A stretch of DNA of 19,896 bases from Parcubacteria group bacterium SW_6_46_9 (GTDB lineage Bacteria > Patescibacteriota > Minisyncoccia > Phycocordibacterales > SW-6-46-9), in assembly GCA_003022255.1 (NCBI GenBank), contig PXPA01000043.1, positions 1 through 19,896 on the forward strand, written 5' to 3'. Shown here piece after piece: positions 12,322 through 19,069 of the stretch (positions are counted from its first letter, which is position 1; the number at the start of each line of letters is the position of its first letter). The notes under the pieces were generated by a model that did not search any database, was not told the origin of the DNA, and saw only the letters and a program-made list of their open reading frames with translations. The translations under genes and the position numbers were made by a program.

Positions 12322-12549
12322 CAATTTGAGCGCAGTGAGAATTGTGCCGACATAACGTACATGCATTTATGCATGTACGCCTGGGAGTCGAAAAGCGCAC
12401 CCCAAGAGTATTTCCTCGCCTGCCCAAAGCAGACTCAGGGCACAGTCACACATTTTTGTTTGCGCGAAGCGCAAGGCAAAAATAGCGAGCTGGGGTGACG
12501 AAATTTCTGCGTCAGCAGAAATATTTGTGACCAACTCTGTAGATGCACC
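12322..12549 (+). ncRNA. tRNA-Lys trailer cassette with anti-T-arm
   Basis: Hairpin 1 is GGCACAATT (12318-12326) with AATTGTGCC (12340-12348); its 5' arm includes the last bases of the tRNA, and the loop is TGAGCGCAGTGAG. Hairpin 2 is CGTACATGCAT/ATGCATGTACG (12356-12379). The anti-T-arm GGGAGTCGAA (12383-12392) exactly complements TTCGACTCCC in the tRNA (12302-12311). A 20-nt block (12395-12414) is identical to one in module 2 of the tRNA-Arg trailer. Hairpin 3 is ATTTTTG/CAAAAAT (12452-12483) around TTGCGC-GAA-GCGCAA. GCGAGCTGGGGT follows, as in the Arg trailer. Hairpin 4 is ATTTCTGC-GTCA-GCAGAAAT (12503-12522), then GTGACCA and a diverged sense copy (AACTCTGTAGATGCAC, 12533-12548). The open frames over this region are not protein-like. 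Confidence 0.6.
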
Positions 12550-12624
12550 ACATAAATCTCGCTTATGCTTGCACGGACAAGCACTTTCTGAACAGAACAA
12601 TGGATTCATAAAAACGAGCCCGCA

Positions 12625-12663
12625 CAAAAGAAAACACCCGAGGCGGTCGGACCGCCTCGGGTG
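12625..12663 (-). terminator. Terminator of the 12689-13717 gene
   Basis: Perfect 14-bp inverted repeat CACCCGAGGCGGTC (12635-12648) and GACCGCCTCGGGTG (12650-12663), followed on the minus strand by TTTTCTTTT. It lies 26 nt past the stop codon. Confidence 0.9.
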
Positions 12664-12688
12664 GTATGTGTGGAGTGATCGCGTACTG

Positions 12689-13717
12689 CTATGCACGCGT
12701 ACGACCAGCGACTTCCTGGCCGTGACCACTATTATCAGTTACATTCACTTCCGGAATGTCCAGCTTGCCGGCAATGTGCTTTGAGTGTAGCATATCGTCG
12801 GTTTTAAGTTTTCCGAGTTCTACAGAAACCTCGTTGGTCACCTGAACTGAGTCACGCAAAGCTTCCAGTTTGCGATCAAGCTTGAGCTGGATTACCTGCA
12901 GTTCCTTTCTGGCAGATGTAAGGTGCTTGTCGGCTAGACCTAATCTTTCCGCAACCGACTCGAAAATTTCTAACACCCTCTTTCGGCGAAGGTACGCCGG
13001 AAGAATATTCGCCGCAATGTCAGCAACCAACTGCCGCACGTTGGCAAGCGATCTGTCAATGCGATCTCGCATCGTATTAATCTTGGCAATCTTTTTATCG
13101 ATTGCCGCCAGATGGGTATCAATCTCATCTCTCAAATCACCCAGCCCACCCCTGTCTCGTAAAGACAGCAACTCCTGCCGGTCCTCTTCAAACCCCGCCT
13201 TGTCATCTTCGAGCTTCCGCTTCTCATCGGCGATAGTGATACCAAGCGCCCTCTCTTTTTCTTCTTTCAGTTTCTGGCTTAGGTGCTCTACCACCTTTTG
13301 GTCCGTAAGTAGCTCAGAGTCACTCCAGTCAGTCAGCCAACGCCAGAGACCGTATACCCAGGCGTCCTGATAGCTTGTTAAACCAAAAGTTAGCCCAAGA
13401 GTCAGAGAGATAATCACTGCAAATGCGCCAACCGTCTCAAACACAGGGTGCAAGAAATAAAGGGGTAATGACAAGAGGGCTCCATATAAAGTAAAGCGTG
13501 GGGCAAGAGCCACCCTATTTCCATAACCGTCTTTTCCTTCTACAACCATTTTTTGGAATGTGGTCTTCTCTGCAGAAAACGGTCTGTGTTCAGAGCATTC
13601 CTCAAACGCCTCCTTGGCATAATCAGTAATCGTCTTCTTTTCCTTTTCTTGCAACTCCTGAATGTCAAATCCATGCGACTTGAGTTTGGCAACCAGTGGC
13701 GAATCAGAATCGTACAT
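12689..13717 (-). CDS. Membrane-anchored coiled-coil protein, unknown
   Basis: 342 residues, not recognised. The first 70 residues are polar. Two membrane segments follow at about 75-92 (FTLYGALLSLPLYFLHPV) and 95-114 (TVGAFAVIISLTLGLTFGLT). From about 140 to 310 the protein is highly charged with heptad-like spacing (for example EHLSQKLKEEKERALGI and REEL/LDRKLEAL stretches), indicating long coiled coils, probably cytoplasmic. The C-terminal 30 residues are polar. This design suits a membrane-attached scaffold or a tether, but no family motif is visible. It is a single-gene unit with its own promoter (TTGACA at 13786-13791) and a strong terminator. Confidence 0.75.
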   Translation of the reverse strand: MYDSDSPLVAKLKSHGFDIQELQEKEKKTITDYAKEAFEECSEHRPFSAEKTTFQKMVVEGKDGYGNRVALAPRFTLYGALLSLPLYFLHPVFETVGAFAVIISLTLGLTFGLTSYQDAWVYGLWRWLTDWSDSELLTDQKVVEHLSQKLKEEKERALGITIADEKRKLEDDKAGFEEDRQELLSLRDRGGLGDLRDEIDTHLAAIDKKIAKINTMRDRIDRSLANVRQLVADIAANILPAYLRRKRVLEIFESVAERLGLADKHLTSARKELQVIQLKLDRKLEALRDSVQVTNEVSVELGKLKTDDMLHSKHIAGKLDIPEVNVTDNSGHGQEVAGRTRA

Positions 13718-13761
13718 AGCAGTCAGAGTAAGTAATGAAAAAGGGCAGTGGCAGGTCTAGT

Positions 13762-13791
13762 ATTAGAGGAGTATATTAGAGTAACTGTCAA
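13762..13791 (-). promoter_or_regulatory. Promoter of the 12689-13717 gene
   Basis: Minus strand: -35 TTGACA (13791-13786), 18-nt spacer, -10 TCTAAT (13767-13762), 44 nt before the ATG at 13717. Confidence 0.65.
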
Positions 13792-13887
13792 CTTTCTGAG
13801 TGAGCCTTGGTGACTTGTGGAACCCACAACAATTGAACGTCTCAGGGTGGCACAGATTTTGTTTATTACCAGACTCTATAGATTTTT

Positions 13888-14595
13888 TTACACCTCCAAA
13901 ATAAACTGTTCCAGTGCGTCTTCTAACTCATAGTCACCGCGATGAGATTGATGGTAGATAGCAATAAGTTTTTTTGTTTTTTTCCATAGCTCTTCATCGG
14001 TAAAATTTCCAGCAAATTTTTTTGCTTTTTTGTACGGATATTCGGACACATCAGCCTCATCGGCTGAATCGGTATGCTTAGCTAACCAAATAATCTTTAA
14101 CTGCCACCAGAGAGCTCCTTGAGCTGCTTCGTTCAGAACACTGGGATCCTGGAGATTTTTTAAAATCTCAATCCAGGCAGTTCTAGTGTCTCTGCGACCG
14201 TAAGCATCAACTAAGTCCCACGGTTCCTGTTTCTTTTTCCTTTTACCTCTAAACTCTTTTACCATCCGAGCATGATCTTGGAGATTATCACTTACGTTTT
14301 CACAATTATCAGTAATCAGCACGAACAAGTGATCGGACTCTTTGAGCGCAGTGACATTTTCCTCAATAACCTCTTTTCCTTCTTCATAGGAAATAACATG
14401 AAAAAGTAACACTAAGTAATTTTCCTCAAACAATCCTCGTCCGCCGGTAAGTTCTGTCAGTTGTTTAGGCTCAAACTCATCGGCATCAATTTCAAACACC
14501 TCTGCGCTCTCGTGCTTGGCTTGTAAGCTTTTTTTAAGGCTTTTAATCTGCTTTCGCCGGTCGGTTACATTGTTGCCACAGTAGATATCGTACAT
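13888..14595 (-). CDS. holA: DNA polymerase III delta subunit-like protein (HolA)
   Basis: 235 residues, shorter than ordinary HolA (about 340). Delta is the part of the clamp loader that opens the sliding clamp. Recognised mainly from the C-terminal domain: ALWWQLKIIWLAKHT (about 161-175), YPYKKAKKFAGNFTDEELW (about 186-204) and the terminal YHQSHRGDYELEDALEQFIL, which match the 'HPFVvkKa...y..D...K.G..d....le.lil' pattern of delta subunits. The N-terminus (YCGNNVTDRRKQIKSLKKSL) resembles the delta AAA-like domain start. There is no Walker A, as expected for delta. It begins 2 nt after the polA stop and is the last gene of the tsaE-polA-holA operon. Identity is likely but rests on a diverged pattern. 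Confidence 0.75.
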   Translation of the reverse strand: MYDIYCGNNVTDRRKQIKSLKKSLQAKHESAEVFEIDADEFEPKQLTELTGGRGLFEENYLVLLFHVISYEEGKEVIEENVTALKESDHLFVLITDNCENVSDNLQDHARMVKEFRGKRKKKQEPWDLVDAYGRRDTRTAWIEILKNLQDPSVLNEAAQGALWWQLKIIWLAKHTDSADEADVSEYPYKKAKKFAGNFTDEELWKKTKKLIAIYHQSHRGDYELEDALEQFILEV

Positions 14596-14597
14596 AG

Positions 14598-16985
14598 CTA
14601 TAATTTACTCCAACGCTTACCAATGGATGCATCGGCCACCATCCGAATGCCGTTGGTCTCTTCTGGTGACACAACCGACTCCATTAACGCTTTAATATCT
14701 TCTGTGTAATTTTGGGTTTTATTTTCAGTAATCTCATAAATCAATTCGTCATGCACCTGCAAAAGCAAACGTACGTCATCACCGGCTTCTTGAATTATTT
14801 TGTTGTCAATATCAACCATTGCTCGCTTGATAATATCTGCCTGTGTTCCCTGGATTGGAGCGTTAATTGCCTCCCGTTCTGCCCGGGCCTGGACATGCGA
14901 CCGGCTGGAGTAAATCTCTGGAAAGTACCGGCGCCGACCAAAGTACGTTGTGGTATAACCTTGATTGCGGACTGCTTGTTTTTTTGCCTCCATGAATTCA
15001 GCCAGCCCCTCGTACGTGTCCAGATAATCATCAAGATACTGCTTGGCTTGGTCTTTGGTCGTATCTTCGCCGAGGTTGTCTTTGAGTGCGTTTACCCCCA
15101 TTCCGTATAAAATGCCGAAGTTAATCACCTTCGCTTTATCCCGCTCGCTTTTTGTCACCTCGTCGGGTTCTTTTTTGAACATATACCCAGCTGTCTCGGC
15201 GTGCACGTCTTTGCCTTCCTGAAAAATTTCTGTGAGTTTCTTGTCTCCAGAAAGCCAGGCGGCGATGCGTAGTTCAATTTGTGAGTAATCCAACGAAACT
15301 AAATTGTACCCATCAGCCGGCACAAACGCACCGCGAATCTTTTTGCCGTCTTCACTGCGAACAGGGATATTCTGCAGGTTCGGGTTTTTTGACGACATGC
15401 GCCCGGTTGTCGTGCCTGCTTGCACAAACTCAGCGTGCAACCGTCCGTCATCGCTAATTCGTTCCTGCAAGACATCAATGTAGGTAGACACCAGCTTCTG
15501 TACGTGTCGGTAATCCAGCACAAGTTCGGCAATTTTGTGGTCATCAGCAAGTTTTTTCAGCTCGGACTCCCGGGTGGAAATACTGCCGGTTGATGTTTTT
15601 GCTAGTCCGGTTGTCGGGATTTCCATCTTCTCAAACATCACCTCGGCTAACTGCTGTGGTGAGTTCACATTAAATTCCGTACCCGCCTGTCTGTGGATCT
15701 CATCTCGTAGTTTCTCCAGCCGGCTGTGATACTCCTCGGATAAGTCAGACAAATACTTGCGGTCAAGACAGACACCGTTTTCTTCCATTTTTGCTACGAC
15801 CGGTATCAGCGGTTTTTCTATGTCGGTAAATACGCTGTAGACATCTTTTTCTTTCATTTCCTCAGTCAACTGTTTGCGAGCTTGGTTGAGTTTATTAGTG
15901 TCCGTGTACGTCTGCACATCTTCAAGTGTGGAATCGGTTTTGGTTGAATCACACAGCCACAGCATTATTTTCAGTTCTGCTTTTTCGTGCCCAGATAAAT
16001 CATCTTCGCTAGTTTCTTTTGTGCCATCTTTTGCTTGGCTACCGCTTTCGTTTTTGTCAGGAAACAATTCTCGTTTTACTCGCCGTTTCAGTGACTGAAA
16101 CTCAAGCTCATCAAAAAGGCTGTTGATTTTCTCGACATCTAATCGGTCTTTCCACGGCGTGTCCGGAAATATAAAATCAATGTCAGCGTCAAGCCGGATC
16201 GTCGCCAGCTCCTTGGAAAACATTGCGGCGTCTTTGCCGTCCTTGATTTTGTCGGCAAACCGGCTAGAAATGCCGGCTTTGGCAAAGTCAACACCATCAT
16301 CAGCTAGCTTGTCGTAAGCCTCCTCCAGGTGACCGAAGTTTTTAATTACCCGGGTTGCCGTTTTCTCACCAACACCTTTAATACCGGGAATATTATCCGA
16401 AGAATCGCCTTTCAGTCCCTTGTAATCAGGCAAGTATTCGGGCGCAAAGCCGTACTTCTCCTTAACCCCCTCTTCATCGTAGAGGATGGTATCTTTTAGC
16501 CCTCGCCTCTGGGTATACACGAGTGTTTTTTTATCCTGGACAAGTTGTAGTGTGTCATGATCACCAGAAGCAATCACAACCTGCGTGTCTTTATCTTTTT
16601 TCATCTCTTCGGCAATCGTACCTAGAAGATCATCAGCCTCAAACCCTTCTAGCTCATAGTGTGGTATTGCAAACGCATCCAAGACATCATGGGCTTTTTT
16701 GATTTGCTCAACCAGCTCCTCGTCCGTATCCGGCCGGTGGGCTTTGTAATCGGCAAACTTTTCGTGCCGGTGGGTTGGTTCCGGTCGGTCAAAACAGGCA
16801 ATAATCTCATCGGGGTTAAGATCATCAATTGTTGAAAGCAGCATCAAGCACAACCCGTACAAAGCGCCGGTCGGCTGGCCGCCTGAGGTCTCAAAATCCG
16901 GCAACGCATGGTACCCCCGATGCATAATCGCGTTGGTATCTAAAAGTACCAGCCGCCTTTTGTATTCGTTATTCTCCTTGCTCAT
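14598..16985 (-). CDS. polA: DNA polymerase I without functional 3'-5' exonuclease
   Basis: 795 residues from the ATG at 16985; an upstream in-frame TTG at 16997 would add four residues but is less likely. Repair and Okazaki-fragment polymerase. The 5' nuclease domain (about 10-305) has LLDTNAIMHRGYHA, EGFEADDLLGT (113-123), ASGDHDTLQL (139-148) and the GIKGVGEKTA helix-hairpin-helix (201-210). Residues about 310-390 are a short linker in place of the 190-residue proofreading domain; the exonuclease metal ligands are absent. The polymerase domain (about 390-795) has TTGRMSSKNPNLQNIP (526-541), motif A SLDYSQIELR (564-573), motif B RDKAKVINFGILYG (615-628) and motif C QVHDEL (743-748). It overlaps tsaE by 17 bp and is followed by holA. 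Confidence 0.97.
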   Translation of the reverse strand: MSKENNEYKRRLVLLDTNAIMHRGYHALPDFETSGGQPTGALYGLCLMLLSTIDDLNPDEIIACFDRPEPTHRHEKFADYKAHRPDTDEELVEQIKKAHDVLDAFAIPHYELEGFEADDLLGTIAEEMKKDKDTQVVIASGDHDTLQLVQDKKTLVYTQRRGLKDTILYDEEGVKEKYGFAPEYLPDYKGLKGDSSDNIPGIKGVGEKTATRVIKNFGHLEEAYDKLADDGVDFAKAGISSRFADKIKDGKDAAMFSKELATIRLDADIDFIFPDTPWKDRLDVEKINSLFDELEFQSLKRRVKRELFPDKNESGSQAKDGTKETSEDDLSGHEKAELKIMLWLCDSTKTDSTLEDVQTYTDTNKLNQARKQLTEEMKEKDVYSVFTDIEKPLIPVVAKMEENGVCLDRKYLSDLSEEYHSRLEKLRDEIHRQAGTEFNVNSPQQLAEVMFEKMEIPTTGLAKTSTGSISTRESELKKLADDHKIAELVLDYRHVQKLVSTYIDVLQERISDDGRLHAEFVQAGTTTGRMSSKNPNLQNIPVRSEDGKKIRGAFVPADGYNLVSLDYSQIELRIAAWLSGDKKLTEIFQEGKDVHAETAGYMFKKEPDEVTKSERDKAKVINFGILYGMGVNALKDNLGEDTTKDQAKQYLDDYLDTYEGLAEFMEAKKQAVRNQGYTTTYFGRRRYFPEIYSSRSHVQARAEREAINAPIQGTQADIIKRAMVDIDNKIIQEAGDDVRLLLQVHDELIYEITENKTQNYTEDIKALMESVVSPEETNGIRMVADASIGKRWSKL

Positions 16986-17415
16986 GTTTGATAGCAATTA
17001 CCCGCTTATCGTCTTTTATTGATATATCAACAGAGATTGTTTTTTCCGAAAGCTTGCCAGCTACCGAATCAGCCCACTCAACCAACACAAGGTTTTTCGG
17101 GTCAGTCAGCCGGTTTTCGAAGCCAATATCCTGTAAGTCTGAGCCGTCTTCCAGCCGGTACGCATCAACATGATACGCATGATCAAAACTGGTTTTCGGC
17201 AGTTTGTAGACGGTCTCAATTGTATAGGTCGGGCTGGTAACCGCGCTTTCAATGCCGGCCGATCGCAATAATCCGCGTATAAACTCAGTCTTACCGGCAC
17301 CCAGTGGTCCGGAAAACCCGACAACTGTCGCTTGGTTGTCTTGGGGTTGTAAGCTTTCCAACAAATCAGCCGCCACGCTGTGGGTCTGATCGACTGTTTC
17401 TGCAACCACGTCCAT
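16969..17415 (-). CDS. tsaE: tRNA t6A threonylcarbamoyladenosine ATPase TsaE
   Basis: 148 residues from the ATG at 17415, the usual TsaE size. A GTG six codons upstream is open but would precede the -10 box. TsaE works with TsaB and TsaD to make t6A37 on tRNAs reading ANN codons. Visible are Walker A GPLGAGKT (36-43), the switch SPTYTI (61-66), HVDAYRL (82-88) and LVEWAD (111-116), all family hallmarks. First gene of an operon with polA (17-bp overlap) and holA. Upstream lie a -10 box 8 nt from the start and two copies of a palindrome that may be operators. tRNA-Lys(UUU) in this window is a normal t6A substrate. Confidence 0.95.
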   Translation of the reverse strand: MDVVAETVDQTHSVAADLLESLQPQDNQATVVGFSGPLGAGKTEFIRGLLRSAGIESAVTSPTYTIETVYKLPKTSFDHAYHVDAYRLEDGSDLQDIGFENRLTDPKNLVLVEWADSVAGKLSEKTISVDISIKDDKRVIAIKHEQGE

Positions 17416-17423
17416 GTATGCTA

Positions 17424-17429
17424 ATAATA
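17424..17429 (-). promoter_or_regulatory. -10 box of tsaE-polA-holA, leaderless start
   Basis: Minus-strand TATTAT preceded by TGA (extended -10 style), 8 nt before the tsaE ATG. Supports the shorter TsaE start. Confidence 0.45.
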
Positions 17430-17454
17430 TCACGATCCAGTAGTAAGCCTACAA

Positions 17455-17491
17455 GGTTGCAACCTGTGCAAATCATGGAAGGGTTGCAACC
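17455..17491. promoter_or_regulatory. Paired palindromic operator candidate
   Basis: GGTTGCAACC occurs at 17455-17464 and 17482-17491, 27 bp start to start. The first copy is part of a 12-bp perfect palindrome AGGTTGCAACCT. They lie upstream of the tsaE -10 box and downstream of the neighbouring terminator, where a regulator dimer could bind. Confidence 0.5.
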
Positions 17492-17523
17492 TTACAATAC
17501 AATGTTTATTTTTAAGGTGCTAC

Positions 17524-17563
17524 TTTCAAAAAGAAGAGGCCGCTGCCGGACGGCAACGACCTC
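17524..17563 (-). terminator. Terminator of the 17647-18336 gene
   Basis: On the minus strand GAGGTCGTTGCC (17563-17552) pairs with GGCAGCGGCCTC (17547-17536), 12 bp including two G-U pairs, loop GTCC, followed by TTCTTTTT. Confidence 0.8.
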
Positions 17564-17646
17564 ATAGTGTGTTCGTCGGATTGATGTGTTCGGAACGCAG
17601 ATCGTTCCAGGTTTGTACGGCTCCGACAGGCCGGGACGAAAATTTA

Positions 17647-18336
17647 TTAGTGGTCTCCAGTGCTTATACGCACATTCTCTCCGCTCAAGGAAACAAGGGC
17701 GGTTGCGCATGACTTATCCCCAAAATCTCTTTTGGAGTACACGTCACCAACTCGCTCGTAAGTGGCCTGGATGGGCTCACCACCAGCATCATATACCCGA
17801 ATGAGTAAGTTTGCCTTCATGAAGCTAGCAAACCTATCAACCGGAAAGATCGCATTAGCTCTCTCAAAATTGCCAAGCTTTAAATACGATTTGTTTTCTT
17901 GCTCACCACTTTCGTGAACAATTAAAAGCTTCCGGCCGGGTATTTCAAATTTCATGCTGTACCCCTTCTTCGTGTCCAGAACAGGAGCAAAACATGCTGA
18001 CTCGCTACCAAAAGAAGCTTCGATTTTTTCTCGCGCGTTTGCAGTAGTGCGACCAAAATCACCTGTCTTATCCACTGCATCTCCACCTTGGTCCATCAAG
18101 TTTTCCCATATCCTCAGTCCTTGGTTAGCGCATCTTAAGACTCCTTCTTCTTGGCATTCCTCAGCCATGTCTCCGCCTCCAACTGTTCGCAAGGCGTTTG
18201 TGTTGCTACAACCCCCCATGATAATCGCAAACGAAATTACGATCACCACAATCGCAACCACCCCGAGAATGCTCTTAGCAGTTTCTTTGAAGATTTGACC
18301 CCAACTCATGCGATCGAACGGGCGAGGTAAATTCAT
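17647..18336 (-). CDS. Membrane-anchored protein, unknown
   Basis: 229 residues, not recognised. A polar N-terminus of about 22 residues (MNLPRPFDRMSWGQIFKETAKS) precedes one hydrophobic segment (LGVVAIVVIVISFAIIMGG, about 24-42) followed at once by Cys43. This could be an uncleaved anchor, or a lipoprotein signal with an imperfect lipobox (MGGC). The remaining 185 residues would be outside the membrane: a Gly/Glu-rich part with Cys60 and Cys69, then a beta-rich domain (YSMKFEIPGRKLLIVHESGE, FMKANLLIRVYDAGGE) with further cysteines. Own promoter (TTGACA/TAGTAT) and terminator, so a single-gene unit. No function can be given. Confidence 0.75.
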   Translation of the reverse strand: MNLPRPFDRMSWGQIFKETAKSILGVVAIVVIVISFAIIMGGCSNTNALRTVGGGDMAEECQEEGVLRCANQGLRIWENLMDQGGDAVDKTGDFGRTTANAREKIEASFGSESACFAPVLDTKKGYSMKFEIPGRKLLIVHESGEQENKSYLKLGNFERANAIFPVDRFASFMKANLLIRVYDAGGEPIQATYERVGDVYSKRDFGDKSCATALVSLSGENVRISTGDH

Positions 18337-18412
18337 AACCAGGATTAGGTTTTGTCAGAAGTTCAGTGAAAGTCTGGCAAGTTGTGAACGTGCAATTTCG
18401 ACGTCCGCTTTT

Positions 18413-18441
18413 ATACTACAACAATACAAGTTATTTGTCAA
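18413..18441 (-). promoter_or_regulatory. Promoter of the 17647-18336 gene
   Basis: Minus strand: consensus -35 TTGACA (18441-18436), 17-nt spacer, -10 TAGTAT (18418-18413); leader about 70 nt. Confidence 0.7.
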
Positions 18442-18459
18442 CACCAAGCATCGCTTAAA

Positions 18460-18492
18460 AAGATAGGCACGCCTCCGGGAAGAAGGCGTGCC
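18460..18492 (-). terminator. Terminator of the 18525-18950 gene
   Basis: GGCACGCCT (18466-18474) with AGGCGTGCC (18484-18492), 9-bp perfect stem, 9-nt loop; the minus strand continues TATCTTTTT. Confidence 0.85.
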
Positions 18493-18524
18493 GTTTTCGT
18501 GTTAGTCTCAGACTAAAGACACAC

Positions 18525-18950
18525 TTATTTTCTGATTGGTTGTGGTCTCACGAAACCGCCATCGTGAACGCGGAAGTTATCGTCTTGTCCTTCCATCTGG
18601 ACGCTGACGGTTTTACAACCAGTTTGCTCATGATCACCCACGTCGTCAAAGTGATACTCTCTTGTCGTTTTCCAGACTCTTTGGTTGGTATTATTGTTTA
18701 TTATCCGCAGCGACAATTCTATATCTTCATACTCGCGGTTATTAGATTGAGATATCCAGATTATTTTTCTATTACCGTTTTCAATACTCTTTGTGCCGTT
18801 AGTTACACTTGTCCACGCCTGAAGCGTTAACGTATCTTTCGTGTCATTCTCTACTTGAAAGCAGTGACGGGTGCGCTTTTTGTACGAATTAACGTCACAG
18901 GCGTACAGGAAAACGATAAACATCAAAAGGCTAAAGCGAGTATAGTGCAT
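18525..18950 (-). CDS. Putative lipoprotein, unknown
   Basis: 141 residues, not recognised. The N-terminus MHYTRFSLLMFIVFLYAC is a type II signal: one basic residue, a hydrophobic core (7-15) and a lipobox-like L-Y-A-C with Cys18 as the lipidated residue. The mature part is hydrophilic and rich in Asn, Thr and charged residues, with alternating strands (DTLTLQAWTSVTNGT, KIIWISQSNN, IELSLRIINNN), suggesting a small beta domain; two other cysteines could form a disulfide. The gene looks more AT-rich than its neighbours. It has its own promoter (TTGACT/TATTAT) and terminator. It neighbours another surface-type protein gene in the same orientation, but each has its own signals. Confidence 0.75.
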   Translation of the reverse strand: MHYTRFSLLMFIVFLYACDVNSYKKRTRHCFQVENDTKDTLTLQAWTSVTNGTKSIENGNRKIIWISQSNNREYEDIELSLRIINNNTNQRVWKTTREYHFDDVGDHEQTGCKTVSVQMEGQDDNFRVHDGGFVRPQPIRK

Positions 18951-18995
18951 GAGTCTGAGTTACTTAGGAAACAAATTGTGAACGAACCTACTTGT

Positions 18996-19023
18996 ATAAT
19001 ACAATAAATATATTTCAAGTCAA
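18996..19023 (-). promoter_or_regulatory. Promoter of the lipoprotein gene
   Basis: Minus strand: -35 TTGACT (19023-19018), 16-nt AT-rich spacer, -10 TATTAT (19001-18996), 45 nt before the ATG at 18950. Confidence 0.65.
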
Positions 19024-19069
19024 CAGATAAGATTGGAAAAATAACCGAATAAAGGCTACCATATAGTTA

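Noticed and set aside
12367..12784. Open frames across the tRNA-Lys trailer and terminator
   Set aside because: They cover hairpins and a terminator and overlap a real gene; cassette sequences explain the open frames.
16986..16997. TTG start giving a 799-residue PolA
   Set aside because: The ATG at 16985 is four codons downstream, a better start codon, and leaves a usual operon overlap.
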